Assembly: GCF_000719775.1 (NCBI RefSeq)
Contig: NZ_JOHR01000012.1
Coordinates: 124,001 to 188,000, forward strand
Origin: Streptomyces sp. NRRL F-5135
Lineage (GTDB): Bacteria > Actinomycetota > Actinomycetes > Streptomycetales > Streptomycetaceae
Reading direction: 5' to 3'
Length of the DNA stretch: 64,000 nt
This document shows, in pieces, positions 53,270 through 64,000 of this stretch. Below the pieces are notes generated by a model. It was given only the letters and a program-made list of their open reading frames with translations. It did not search any database and had not been told where the DNA came from. Position numbers and translations under genes: made by a program. How positions within the stretch are numbered: the stretch's first letter is position 1; each line of letters starts with the position of its first letter.

Positions 53270-53337
53270 ATGACAGGACGGAGGAGAGGGCGCGCCCGTA
53301 CCGCGCCCGCCGGCCGTTTCGCCGACTCGGTTCGTGG

Positions 53338-53985
53338 CTATTTGGCGGGCTTCCTGCCGGTGATGCCCAGGTGGACCAACAGGGCCAGATTCGGCTTCAG
53401 TTCGGCCTGTTTCACGCCCCAGCCCTGGAAGCCCTTCTGGTGCGAGGCGACCGAGGAGAGCATGACCACCAGCGCGCCGGCGATGGCCGCGGGATTGACG
53501 TCCTTGTCGACCCTGCCCCGTGACTGGAGCTCCTTGACCGACTCCGTGAGCGAGTGCGTGACGGAGTTGAGGACCTTCATGCGGATCTTGTTGAACCGCT
53601 TGTCGCCCTCCGCCGCGCCGAGGTCGATCACGCGGAGGATCGCGTCGTGTTTACGCCAGAAGTCGAGGAACCCGTCGACCAGGTCCTCCGACGTCTGCCA
53701 GCCGGCCTTGCCCGCCCAGGAGCGGCCGGCGACCAGCCCGGTGAGTCCGGAACCCTCCTTGGCGGTCTCCTCCGCGATTTCGAGGACCGCGCCCTCGACG
53801 TCCGGAAAGTACTGGTAGAAGGTCGCGGGTGAGGTGCCCGCCCGCCGGGCCACATCGATGACTTTGACGTCCCGGTACGGCGAGGAGCTGAGCATCTCGC
53901 CGAGACAGTCGAGCAGCTTCTGCCGCGTCGCCTGTCCGCGTCGACCAGCCACGCGGCCGTCGACGGTGCGCACTTGTCCTGTCAT
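53338..53985 (-). CDS. TetR-family regulator
   Basis: 215 residues from ATG 53985. The TetR N-terminal HTH is at about residues 18-65 (TRQKLLDCLGEMLSSSPYRDVKVIDVARRAGTSPATFYQYFPD). The ligand-binding C-terminal part starts at 70. From its composition and place near afsK it is a core-genome regulator in streptomycetes. TGTCATGACGTCA next to its start may be its operator. Target genes are unknown. Confidence 0.9.
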   Translation of the reverse strand: MTGQVRTVDGRVAGRRGQATRQKLLDCLGEMLSSSPYRDVKVIDVARRAGTSPATFYQYFPDVEGAVLEIAEETAKEGSGLTGLVAGRSWAGKAGWQTSEDLVDGFLDFWRKHDAILRVIDLGAAEGDKRFNKIRMKVLNSVTHSLTESVKELQSRGRVDKDVNPAAIAGALVVMLSSVASHQKGFQGWGVKQAELKPNLALLVHLGITGRKPAK

Positions 53986-54397
53986 GACGTCAGCTTACCG
54001 AGGGGGGATTGGAGCGCGATTCGGCCGAGTGCAAATGGGGAATCGGCCATGATTCGGCCACGATCCGGCACTCCGGGCGGCAGACGGGCGTCCGTCGGCG
54101 GTAACCGGGCGGTCGAGGAGTGGCAAACGGGCGGCGGTCGGACGGCAGTGTTCCTGACGAGGACCGTCGAGGGAATAGTGTTATCAACATCCTGTGGATA
54201 ACTTCGGTGGATAACCCCGGGTGGCTGTGTTTTCACGCTGCGCGCGGCCCCGGCGGCCCCAGCGGCCCCGGCGAGCCCGCCGGACTCGGCGGCCGGGGCC
54301 CGCGCCCCCGATGCGGCCCGGCTCCCCGCCCCGTAGCTTGGCTGTGAGGGGCGCCACGCGCGGCTACGAGGGGGCACCGCACAGGAAGGATCCGGCC
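53986..54397. other. 412-base intergenic region with DnaA-box-like cluster
   Basis: No gene is seen. It holds the TetR promoter region at the left, CGGCCATGATTCGGCCACGAT repeats, and a 34-base block at 54181-54214 with three DnaA-box-like 9-mers. The right end carries AAGGA seven bases before the VOC gene start. Confidence 0.5.
54181..54214. promoter_or_regulatory. Three DnaA-box-like sequences
   Basis: TTATCAACA (54181-54189), TGTGGATAA (54193-54201, perfect complement of the classical TTATCCACA) and GGTGGATAA (54206-54214). The block is AT-rich against a G+C-rich background. No dnaA or dnaN is near, so it is not the origin. Confidence 0.45.
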
Positions 54398-55261
54398 ATG
54401 GGTGCGTTCGCGGAAGGCACACCGTGCTGGGTGGACGTGTCGCTCCCCGACCTCGAGGCGGGCAAGCGCTTCTACGGGGAACTCTTCGGCTGGACGTTCG
54501 GCCCGCCAGGGAGCGCGGAGCACGGGCGGTACACCGACGCGCTCAGCGGGGGCCTGCGCGTCGCCGGACTGATCGCCAAGCGGGACGGCCGGATGCCCAC
54601 CGCCTGGGGGGTCCATTTCGCGACGCCCGACGTCGTCCGGACCGGCAGGAGGATCAGGGAGGCGGGCGGCCGGCTCATCACGGATCCGGTCGCCGTCGGG
54701 ACCGCCGGGATCATGGCCCTGGCGGCGGACCCGGCGGGCGCGGTCTTCGGGCTCTGGCAGGCCCGCGACTTCGAGGGCTTCGAGAAGAAGGGCCTGCCGG
54801 GCTCGTTCCGCTGGACCGAGGTCTACACGCGCGACAAGGATCGCGTCGATCCCTTCTACGAGTCCGTCTTCGGCTTCCGAGCGACGGATCTCCCGGGCCC
54901 CTCCGGCTCCGCCGGCCCCTCCGGCTCCGGCGTCCCGCCCGTACCGCCCGGTCCTCCCGGCACCTCCGTCGATTTCCGTACCTGGTCACCGGCCGGTACG
55001 GAACCGGGCCCCGACACCGCGATCGGCGGCCGGAGCGTGATCACGGACGCCTTCCCGGCGGAGATGCCGGCGCACTTCCTCAGCTACTTCGCCGTGGCGG
55101 ACTGCGACGGGACGGTGGCGGCGGCGGTACGCCTCGGCGGCCGGGTCACCGCGCCGCCCTTCGGTATCGAGCACGGAAGGACGGCGGTCCTCGTGGACAA
55201 CCAGGGAGCGTCTTTCGCGGTCCTCACTGATACGGAACCGATTCCGAAGCCCCACGCGTGA
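54398..55261 (+). CDS. Two-domain VOC (glyoxalase/extradiol) family protein
   Basis: 287 residues from ATG 54398 (AAGGA SD). Two VOC modules: residues about 8-125 (CWVDVSLPDLEAGKRFYGELFGWTF, DPAGAVFGLWQAR) and about 137-280 (FRWTEVYTRDKDRVDPFYESVFGF, DNQGASFAVLT), joined by a Pro/Gly/Ser-rich insert at about 175-200. This matches streptomycete hydroxylase-like or CFP30-type VOC proteins; metal ligands and substrate are not clear. Confidence 0.87.
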   Translation: MGAFAEGTPCWVDVSLPDLEAGKRFYGELFGWTFGPPGSAEHGRYTDALSGGLRVAGLIAKRDGRMPTAWGVHFATPDVVRTGRRIREAGGRLITDPVAVGTAGIMALAADPAGAVFGLWQARDFEGFEKKGLPGSFRWTEVYTRDKDRVDPFYESVFGFRATDLPGPSGSAGPSGSGVPPVPPGPPGTSVDFRTWSPAGTEPGPDTAIGGRSVITDAFPAEMPAHFLSYFAVADCDGTVAAAVRLGGRVTAPPFGIEHGRTAVLVDNQGASFAVLTDTEPIPKPHA

Positions 55262-55464
55262 CATCCGGGCGGGGGGCGTCGGAACGCGCGGCGTCGGAAC
55301 GCGCGGCGTCGGGCGTCCCGGAGGGCGGCCGGGGACGGAACGTGTCCGAATCGGCATGAGACACCCCGATCCGCCCCCGGGTTCGCAACCGCCGCCTTCG
55401 GCAGGAAGAATCAGGGGGCATGGGGCCGTACCTTGTGGCCCGGCACGGGGAGGTGGCAAGGCAA

Positions 55465-57957
<2,493 letters not shown>

Positions 57958-58106
57958 CCGGGCCGGAGCCGGGCTCCCTGCCGCCGCGCTCCGCTGCCCC
58001 GGCGCGCCGTCGTACGCGTGTGCGGCGGCGCTGTTAGGGTGTCGGCGCTGGTTGACAGGTACAGATCCAGCCAGGGCTGGGGGACACGGGGGAGGGCTCG
58101 GCCTTC

Positions 58107-58673
58107 ATGACGCGTAGACGTCTGAAATTCGCGGCCGTACTGGTCGCGGTGGTGCTCGCGCTGACGGGGTTCTCGTCGGCGGCGCACGGCAAGAGCAAGA
58201 GCAAGGGCAGGGGCTCAGGAAGCAGCAGCAGCGGCGGCGGCGGCGACAGCGGCGGGGGAGGCTGCTCCAGCTCCAAGAAGAGCAACGGTTCGTACTCGGG
58301 CTCGCACCGGGACCACGACGACGATGACGACGACCACGGCTCGTCGGGCGGCTCGTACACCGGCGAGCCCACGCCCGCCGCGACCTCCGAGGTCCAGGCG
58401 TGGATCGTCAGCTGCGTCAGCACGGCGAAGGGCAAGCGCAAGGCGGTCACGTACGCGACGGTGACGGTCGAGGCCCCGACGAGCGCGGGCCTGACGGACA
58501 CGTACGACGTGGACGTGGTGTTCCGGGACGCGTCGGGCTCGCTCGTCGACACGGGCGACACGGAAGTGGCCCTGGCGGGCGGCGAGTCGAAGACGGTCAA
58601 GGTGCGGATGGACAGCCCGCGCCAGGTGTCCCGGGTACGGAAGTGCGAGGCGAGCGCGGAAGCCGAGGTCTGA
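58107..58673 (+). CDS. Secreted protein of the afsK-afsR locus (SCO4424-like)
   Basis: 188 residues. A signal peptide (RRRLKFAAVLVAVVLALTGFSSAAHG) precedes a low-complexity Ser/Gly/Lys region, an acidic stretch HRDHDDDDDDHGSS (about 67-80), and a beta-rich C-terminal domain (95-188; VQAWIVSCVSTAKGKRKAVTYATVTVEAPTSAG) with two Cys likely forming a disulfide. The D/H stretch could bind cations. Always seen, as far as I recall, between afsK and afsS; function unknown. The gene ends in a 12-bp repeat array and terminator. Confidence 0.8.
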   Translation: MTRRRLKFAAVLVAVVLALTGFSSAAHGKSKSKGRGSGSSSSGGGGDSGGGGCSSSKKSNGSYSGSHRDHDDDDDDHGSSGGSYTGEPTPAATSEVQAWIVSCVSTAKGKRKAVTYATVTVEAPTSAGLTDTYDVDVVFRDASGSLVDTGDTEVALAGGESKTVKVRMDSPRQVSRVRKCEASAEAEV

Positions 58674-58713
58674 GGCGGCAGCCGGGTCCGCGGCCGGGTC
58701 CGCGACCGGCTAC

Positions 58714-58785
58714 GGGTCCGGGCACGGGTCCGGGCACGGGTCCGGGCACGGGTCCGGGCACGGGTCCGGGCACGGGTCCGGGCAC
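58714..58785. repeat. Six perfect 12-bp tandem repeats
   Basis: Six head-to-tail copies of GGGTCCGGGCAC lie between the secreted gene's stop and the terminator, so they are in the 3' untranslated part of the message. Confidence 0.9.
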
Positions 58786-58789
58786 GGCA

Positions 58790-58820
58790 AAGGGGTCGAG
58801 CGCGTCGCGCTCGACCCCTT
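58790..58820. terminator. Terminator between convergent secreted-protein and afsS genes
   Basis: AAGGGGTCGAGCG pairs perfectly with CGCTCGACCCCTT around a short loop, followed by CTTCTTCT. Probably works in both directions. Confidence 0.85.
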
Positions 58821-58901
58821 CTTCTCGCATCCCCCGCGAGTCCGCACGACCGCGGCGGCTCCCCCTCCGCGCCGCCGCGGTCGCTTCCCCCTGAGGAAAG
58901 G

Positions 58902-59219
58902 TCAGGGCCTGGCCGGTGCCGGCATCTGGTTGTCCAGCGTGGTGATGGTCTCGTCGTCGTCATCCGCCGGCAGGATCGGCATCTGGTTGTCGAGCGTGGT
59001 GATCGTCTCGTCGTCGTCCGCCGGGAGGATCGGCATCTGGTTGTCCAGAGTGGTCACCGCGTCGTCCGCCGGCGGCGGCGTCGGCATCTGGTTGTCCCGC
59101 GTGGTCTCGTCCGCCGGCGGGGCCGGCATCTGGTTGTCCATGGTGATCAGGATCTCGTCCGCGGGCGGCGCGGGCATCTGATTATCCTGCGTCCTGATCG
59201 CTTCCTTGTTCTCGCTCAT
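58902..59219 (-). CDS. afsS: AfsS (AfsR2)-like regulator with six DNQMP repeats
   Basis: 105 residues from ATG 59219 (GGGGGAG seven bases upstream). Almost the whole protein is repeats of the type T-x-D-N-Q-M-P-x-P-P-A-D: six copies of DNQMP separated by PAD/acidic spacers (e.g. TMDNQMPAPPADE, TLDNQMPILPADDD). AfsS of S. coelicolor is only 63 residues with three such repeats, so this one has doubled. AfsS is a target of AfsR and stimulates antibiotic production, possibly by engaging a sigma factor. Location directly downstream of afsR supports the name. Confidence 0.92.
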   Translation of the reverse strand: MSENKEAIRTQDNQMPAPPADEILITMDNQMPAPPADETTRDNQMPTPPPADDAVTTLDNQMPILPADDDETITTLDNQMPILPADDDDETITTLDNQMPAPARP

Positions 59220-59387
59220 GTCTTCTCTCCCCCGTTGCTCGTGCGGTCGGGCTTGGGCATCCCCTGCCAGGCGGCTCCCCCGGAAGGCCGCCCGACAGGG
59301 AACAGGAGGCTCACCATCGCTCCGTGTCCTCCGACGACTCGTCTGACCCCCGTCGCGACGAATCGATGCCCTGAGCATGCCGGGTTG

Positions 59388-59407
59388 GCATAAACAATTG
59401 ATGAACG
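59388..59407 (-). promoter_or_regulatory. Direct repeat for AfsR/PhoP at the afsS promoter
   Basis: On the minus strand GTTCATC (59406-59400) and GTTTATG (59395-59389) are direct repeats with an 11-base period, the spacing bound by SARP and PhoP proteins. CATGCT about nine bases further downstream may be the -10 box, so the repeat covers the -35 area, as described for S. coelicolor afsS. The leader to afsS is about 150 bases. Confidence 0.65.
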
Positions 59408-59427
59408 CCCCGACGCGGTGCGGGCTC

Positions 59428-62415
59428 TCAGGCCGCGCTGACGGGGCTGAGCAGGCGCCGCACGCCGTCCGCCTCGGGGGAACCGCACTGCTCGAACAGC
59501 GTCAGCGCCTCGTGCCAGCAGACCCGGGCGCGGTCCGTCTGGCCGAGGCTCGACAGTGCCCTGCCCAGTACGGTCAGCACGGCGGCCCGGATGGGGTCAC
59601 CGCCGATGCAGCCGTACGCGAGGGCCTGTTCGGCGTGCTGGGCCGCCCGGGCCGGCCGGCCCGCGGCCAGGTGCGCCTCGGCCATCCGGAACATGGACGC
59701 GCCTTCCCACAGACGCTGCCGGTTCTTGCCGAAGGTGGACAGCGCCTCGTCGAGCTGGCTCAGGGCCGCGTCGTAACGGCCGGCGCGGGTCAGCGCCAGC
59801 CCCAGGGCGTAGCGGGCGTTCGCGAGGCGCAGCGGGACCCCGATGCGCTCGTATATGCCGATGCAGTGCTCCGCCAGCTCGATCGCCTTCTCGGTCTGGT
59901 TGACGAGGAGTTGATGACGGGAGAGGTTGACCAGGGCGCTCGCTTCCCGCATCAGGTTCCCGTCGGTACGGGACGCCTCGACCGCCCGGAGGAGGAACGA
60001 CTCCCCTTCCTGGAACCGCCCCTGGATCAGCGCGATCATCCCGCGGTCGTTGTCGGCCCAGGGGATGGTCGTGCGGTCGTCGGCCGCCCGCGCGAGGAGG
60101 GTGGCCTGCCGGGCTTCCTCGTCCGCCTCGTCGTAACGCCCCGCGACCAGGTGGACGTTGGTGAGCATGGCCCTGGCGCGTCCCTCGGCGCGCTGGTCGC
60201 CCGCCCTGTGCGCGGCCTTGCGGGCGGTCAGCGCCACGCCCTCGTACTGCTTGGCGTTGGCGCCCGACTCGGCCAGGTCCTTGGCGGCCCACAGCAGGTC
60301 GGCGGCGCGCCGGGGCCGGCCCCCGAGGGCCGCCTGCCGTGCGCAGGCCAGCAGGCAGTCCGCCTCCGTGTAGAGCCAGTCCAGGGCCGCCTGCCGGTCG
60401 TTGAACGACAGGCCCTCGTGCGCCGTCGGCTCCAGATCGTCGACCACGCGGTCCCCCGGCCGCTCCAGCGCGAACACCCGCGCCGCCGTCGACAGGTAGA
60501 AGTCCAGCAGCCGCGACAGCGCATCCTCCCGTACCGACGACGCGTCCTCGTCGCGTTCCGCGCATACACGCGCGTAGAGCCGCACCAGGTCGTGGAAGCG
60601 GTACCGGCCCGGGGCGGCCGACTCCAGCAGGGACGTGTCGACCAGCGACTCCAGCAGTTCCTCCGTCACGCGCGGCGGCAGGTCGAGCATGGCCGCCGCC
60701 GCCGCGAGCGAGAGGTCCGGCCCGTCCGCGAGGCCCAGCAGGCGGAACGCGCGGGCCTGAGCGGGCTCCAGGGCGCCGTAGCCGAGTTCGAACGTCGACT
60801 TGACCGCCAGGTCGCCCGCCTGGAGTTCGTCCAGCCGGCGTCGCTCGTCCGCGAGTTTCTCCGCCAGGACCGAGACCGTCCACATGCGGCGGGCGCCGAG
60901 GCGGGAGGCGGCGATACGGATCGCCAGCGGCAGGAACCCGCACGCCGAGACCACGTCCAGCGCCGCCTTGCGCTCCGCCGCCACCCGTTCCTCGCCGACG
61001 ATGCGGGTGAACAGCAGGAGCGCCTCCTCCGGCGACATCACGTCCAGGTCGACCAGGTGCGCGCCCGCCAGGTCCACCATCCTGACCCGGCTCGTCACCA
61101 GCGCCGCGCAGCCCTCGGTGCCCGGCAGCAGCGGCCGGACCTGGGCGGCGTCGCGGGCGTTGTCCAGGAGGACCAGGACGCGACGGCCGTCCAGCGCCGA
61201 GCGGTAGAGCGCCGAGCGGTCGTCCAGCGAGTCCGGGATGGCGCTGTCGGGCGTGCCGAGCGCGCGCAGGAACGATCCGAGGACGGTCTCCGGCTCGGCG
61301 GCCCGCCCGCCGGCGCCCTGGAGGTCCACGTACAGCTGTCCGTCCGGGAAGTGCGGTCGCGCCTCGTGCGCCACGTGGACCGCGAGCGTCGTCTTGCCGA
61401 CCCCGCCGATGCCCGCGAGCGCGGACACCGCCATCACGGTCCCGCCGGCGCCCGCGAGCTGGGCGCCCAGGTCCCGGACGCAGGAGACGCGGCCGGTGAA
61501 GTCGGGCACGGTCGCCGGGAGCTGGGCGGGCCGGGGGACGGCCGCGGGCTGGTCGGCGTCCTCCGCCGGGCCCGCGAGTTCGGCGTCCGCCCGCAGGATG
61601 CGCTGCTGGAGCCGGGCGAGCTCGGGGCGCGGGTCGACGCCCAGTTCCTCGGTGAGCAGCCGGCGCGTGTCGGCGTACACGGCCAGCGCCTCCGCCTGCC
61701 GGCCACTGCGGTACAGGGCCAGCATCAGCAGCTCGCGCAGCCGTTCGCGCAGGGGGTGGTCGGCGGTGAGCGCGGTCAGCTCGGAGATCGTCTCCATGTG
61801 GCTGCCCAGCTCCAGGTCCATCTCCAGCCGGGTCTCGATGAGCTGGAGGCGCCACTCCTCCAGACGCGTGCGCTGCGTCTCGGCGTACGGTCCGGGCACG
61901 TTGGCCAGCGACTCACCGTCCCACATGCCCAGCGCCTGATGGATCAGCGCGCGTGCCTGGGTGTGCTGATCCGCGGCGCGGGCCTTGTCGGCGTCGGTGG
62001 CCAGTTCCTGGGCGACCGACAGATCCAGCGCTTCCGGACCGACGCGCAGGGCGTATCCACCGGACTCGCTGACCAGCCCGCCGGGGCCGGCCTCCGGCCC
62101 CGGCGCCCCCGCGCCGCTCTCCGGCCCGAGCACCTTGCGCAGCCGGGAGGCGTACGTCCGTACGGTGGCCAGCGCCTGCGAGGGCGGTTCGGCGCCCCAG
62201 AGCGCGTCGATGAGCTCGGCGGACGTCGCGGTACGTCCCTCGCGCAGTAACAGGGCGGCCAGCACGGCTCGTTGCTGCGGCGAACCGGGCGGCAACGCCT
62301 TGCCGCCACGCCACGCGCGTACCGGGCCGAGCACGCTGAAGCGGAGCTCACCGGTTTCACCCGGCCCGGCCGGATGCCTCTGCTCCGGTACGCGCGGCCC
62401 GCCGTCTGGGTCCAT
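59428..62415 (-). CDS. afsR: Global regulator AfsR (SARP, NB-ARC ATPase, TPR)
   Basis: 995 residues from ATG 62415, matching the 993 of S. coelicolor AfsR. The SARP part has an OmpR-like winged helix (about 24-115; LRFSVLGPVRAWRGGKALPPGS, RTYASRLRKVLG) and a BTAD domain (about 125-270; RLEEWRLQLIETRLEMDLELG). The NB-ARC ATPase (about 300-600) has Walker A GIGGVGKTTLA, LVLLDNARDAAQVRPLLPG and GFLPLAIRIAA. TPR helices (about 690-985) follow. AfsR is phosphorylated by AfsK and other kinases, binds DNA as a dimer and activates afsS just downstream. Confidence 0.95.
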   Translation of the reverse strand: MDPDGGPRVPEQRHPAGPGETGELRFSVLGPVRAWRGGKALPPGSPQQRAVLAALLLREGRTATSAELIDALWGAEPPSQALATVRTYASRLRKVLGPESGAGAPGPEAGPGGLVSESGGYALRVGPEALDLSVAQELATDADKARAADQHTQARALIHQALGMWDGESLANVPGPYAETQRTRLEEWRLQLIETRLEMDLELGSHMETISELTALTADHPLRERLRELLMLALYRSGRQAEALAVYADTRRLLTEELGVDPRPELARLQQRILRADAELAGPAEDADQPAAVPRPAQLPATVPDFTGRVSCVRDLGAQLAGAGGTVMAVSALAGIGGVGKTTLAVHVAHEARPHFPDGQLYVDLQGAGGRAAEPETVLGSFLRALGTPDSAIPDSLDDRSALYRSALDGRRVLVLLDNARDAAQVRPLLPGTEGCAALVTSRVRMVDLAGAHLVDLDVMSPEEALLLFTRIVGEERVAAERKAALDVVSACGFLPLAIRIAASRLGARRMWTVSVLAEKLADERRRLDELQAGDLAVKSTFELGYGALEPAQARAFRLLGLADGPDLSLAAAAAMLDLPPRVTEELLESLVDTSLLESAAPGRYRFHDLVRLYARVCAERDEDASSVREDALSRLLDFYLSTAARVFALERPGDRVVDDLEPTAHEGLSFNDRQAALDWLYTEADCLLACARQAALGGRPRRAADLLWAAKDLAESGANAKQYEGVALTARKAAHRAGDQRAEGRARAMLTNVHLVAGRYDEADEEARQATLLARAADDRTTIPWADNDRGMIALIQGRFQEGESFLLRAVEASRTDGNLMREASALVNLSRHQLLVNQTEKAIELAEHCIGIYERIGVPLRLANARYALGLALTRAGRYDAALSQLDEALSTFGKNRQRLWEGASMFRMAEAHLAAGRPARAAQHAEQALAYGCIGGDPIRAAVLTVLGRALSSLGQTDRARVCWHEALTLFEQCGSPEADGVRRLLSPVSAA

Positions 62416-62547
62416 AGCTCCCCCTGCCTCCGCTGCTGCCGGATTCGCCGTGGACAGTCTGCCTTGTCGGGGGTTGGCGCGTCAGCAGTGAGTGAGGGTC
62501 TGCACAAGGCTTCGACACGATGGAGAAGGCCCGGACCCCTCGTTTCC

Positions 62548-64000
62548 TCAGCCCCGTTCTCCCAGGAACACCGGATTGGTGAAGGCCACGAGCGCGCCCG
62601 GCAGGCCGGGGGTCTTCGGCGCGCGGCGCACTTCCGCCCGGACGTACGTGGCGTACGCGGGCGTCGTGCGCCACTCGACCGCCCCCGAGCCGGACTCCGG
62701 GAGCGCGGCCGTGTGCAGGGTGCCCTGGTCGGTGACGAAGTGGACGGTGCCGCCGGGGGCCCCGGTCACCTCCAGGCGTACCGTCACGGGGCTGTCGTCG
62801 GCGGCGCGCAGGCGGTCGCCGATCCCCGCGTGCCGGCCCCGGCCGTCCGCCGCGCCGAAGGAGAGCGACACCTTCGACGACTCCGCGACATAGCTGTGGC
62901 CCGCCCGGATGCCCGCCAGGATCGCCTCGCGGCTGAGGTCGTCGGCGAGGACCACCGTCTGCGGGGTGCCGACGGGGTCGGGGTCGCGGTGGGCGTCGCT
63001 GCTGCCCATCGCGGGTGTCCAGGCCCCGCCCGAACGAGCCGCGGCCACCAGGGTGCTGTCCCAGTCCGCGAGGGAGACCTCGTCGTCCGGCGTGTACGCG
63101 CCGTTCCACACCTCCACCGCGTCCGCCTCGCCGAAGCCGAACTTCCAGTTGCAGCCGATGCAGGTGGCGTGCGGGTGCGCGGGGACCACCAGGCCGCCCG
63201 CGCGGCGCACCTCGCGGGCGTAGTGGCCGAAGCGGTTGTCGCGGGCCCGGTAGCGCCAGTCGACGAACGTACCGCCGTCCATGCCCAGCGCGACCACGTG
63301 CCCGTTCCGGGTGGTGATCTCCTCGCCCGTCAGGATGAGCAGGTCGTCGCCCCACAGGCCGGCCCACGCGCCGTGCGCGGAGTGCGTGTTGTGCTCGCTC
63401 GTGTTGATGAAGTCGAGCCCGGCGGCGCGGGCGAGCGCGGCGATCTCGGCGGGGGTGCGCCGGCCGTCGGAGTGGACGGAGTGGAGGTGGCAGTCGCCCC
63501 GGTACCAGGCCCGGCCGCGGCCCTTGGCGCGCTCGGGCGGGTGGACGGGCGCCGGCGTCTCGCCCGGCGCCCCGAACGTGAGCGTGATCGTCACCTCGTA
63601 CGCGAGGCCCTGCGGCGCCACGGTGTACGGTCCGAGCGCGACGGACCAGGTGCCGGGGCGCACCGGGCCCGGGATGTAGCCGGGGGTCGCGGCGTCGGCG
63701 CGCACGAAGAACTCGGTGCGGGCGCCGCCGGACCAGCCCCGGAAGCCCCGCCCGCCGAGCCGCGTCCCGCGCTCGTCGAAGAGGCCGATGTCGAGCGCGT
63801 TGCCCTGCGTCCCGGCGGGGACGGCGGGCCGCTCGTAGGTGTACGCGACGTGGATCTCGCGGACCCCGCGGGGCACTTCCACGGGCAGGTACACGAAGTC
63901 GGGCGACCCGGGCGGCAGCGTGCCCCGCACGGTCCGGCTCTCGGTCCGCTCGGCTCCGGTACCGCTCCCGGTGCCGTCGTCGCTCCCGCCACCCCCGGTG
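62548..64000 (-). CDS. CehA/McbA-type PHP-domain metallohydrolase (start beyond window)
   Basis: At least 484 residues; the frame is open to the right edge, so the start lies outside. A beta-rich N-terminal part (FVYLPVEVPRGVREIHVAYTY) precedes a PHP domain with metal ligands in GDCHLHSVHSDG, NTSEHNTHS, PAHPHATCIGCNW and SSDAHRDPDP. A C-terminal beta domain ends in TNPVFLGERG. CehA/McbA proteins hydrolyse phosphate or carbamate esters, often extracellularly; a signal peptide would be expected upstream, after the low-complexity stretch at the edge. Substrate unknown. It sits next to afsR in the same orientation. Confidence 0.88.
   Translation of the reverse strand, partial: TGGGGSDDGTGSGTGAERTESRTVRGTLPPGSPDFVYLPVEVPRGVREIHVAYTYERPAVPAGTQGNALDIGLFDERGTRLGGRGFRGWSGGARTEFFVRADAATPGYIPGPVRPGTWSVALGPYTVAPQGLAYEVTITLTFGAPGETPAPVHPPERAKGRGRAWYRGDCHLHSVHSDGRRTPAEIAALARAAGLDFINTSEHNTHSAHGAWAGLWGDDLLILTGEEITTRNGHVVALGMDGGTFVDWRYRARDNRFGHYAREVRRAGGLVVPAHPHATCIGCNWKFGFGEADAVEVWNGAYTPDDEVSLADWDSTLVAAARSGGAWTPAMGSSDAHRDPDPVGTPQTVVLADDLSREAILAGIRAGHSYVAESSKVSLSFGAADGRGRHAGIGDRLRAADDSPVTVRLEVTGAPGGTVHFVTDQGTLHTAALPESGSGAVEWRTTPAYATYVRAEVRRAPKTPGLPGALVAFTNPVFLGERG

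Noticed and set aside
54181..54214. Chromosomal origin of replication
   Set aside because: Only three boxes and no dnaA, dnaN or long box array; kept only as a DnaA-box-like cluster.
58714..58785. CRISPR-like array
   Set aside because: Units are 12 bases head-to-tail without spacers and no cas genes are present.
59377..62250. Plus-strand open frame of over 950 codons opposite afsR
   Set aside because: Low-complexity antisense shadow; AfsR on the other strand is unmistakable.

Overview
The window is chromosomal DNA of very high G+C content with GTG and TTG starts, short intergenic spaces and many translationally coupled genes. Gene content and order point to a Streptomyces or a close relative: a conservon, an IdeR/DesR-type iron regulator, an AfsK-AfsS-AfsR locus, paired P450s, and DUF397 next to an XRE regulator. 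From memory, much of the order (serC, citrate synthase 2/pdxH, SIS protein/dtxR, SCO4402-type gene, purU, ECF sigma, STAS, EF-hand, afsK/afsS/afsR) matches the SCO4366-SCO4427 part of the S. coelicolor core chromosome. I see no tRNA, rRNA, CRISPR, prophage or intact insertion sequence.

Layout. 1-2.3 kb: an anchored secreted beta-propeller protein and phosphoserine aminotransferase (serC). 2.5-8.5 kb: a six-gene conservon operon on the minus strand (kinase-like CvnA, roadblock CvnB, DUF742 CvnC, GTPase CvnD, two P450s), in which the first P450 has lost the ExxR arginine. 8.7-13.6 kb: a large FAD/Fe-S dehydrogenase, an atypical hypothetical gene bordered by a likely dispersed repeat, and a DinB-like protein. 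13.9-16.9 kb: a two-gene SipW/TasA-like unit (secreted camelysin-like protein plus its probable Ser/His signal peptidase) and a secreted tripeptidyl aminopeptidase. 17-20.4 kb: a DUF397/XRE pair and an EamA exporter.

20.6-24.8 kb: divergent citrate synthase and pdxH around an array of phased boxes, a tiny minus-strand transcription unit with promoter, SD, 12-codon ORF and terminator, and a PAS/GAF-like protein. 25-29.8 kb: a SulP transporter with carbonic anhydrase, a SIS-domain sugar-phosphate protein with a DasR-like site upstream, and the iron regulator. 30.6-37 kb: an alpha/beta hydrolase lacking its nucleophile serine, an ABC exporter pair, a PrimPol-domain protein and an HTH/TPR regulator. 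37.4-42.3 kb: a membrane protein with repeated DATQ motifs, a solute-binding lipoprotein, an SCO4402-type protein and purU.

42.4-46.5 kb is a sigma-factor control district: an ECF sigma factor coupled to a zinc-finger anti-sigma protein fused to a mycothiol-enzyme domain, then a STAS antagonist, an EF-hand protein and an RsbW-like ATPase. 46.8-54 kb: a GlxA-type regulator divergent from an MFS transporter, a 42-codon peptide gene, an orphan DesK-like kinase, a flavin monooxygenase, a PNPOx-like enzyme and a TetR regulator. 54.4-62.4 kb: a VOC protein and the AfsK, secreted protein, AfsS, AfsR cassette. AfsR (kinase substrate and DNA-binding ATPase) should switch on afsS from the direct repeat next to the afsS promoter. 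The afsS product here carries six copies of the DNQMP repeat. 62.5-64 kb: a CehA/McbA-type PHP hydrolase that runs off the right edge.
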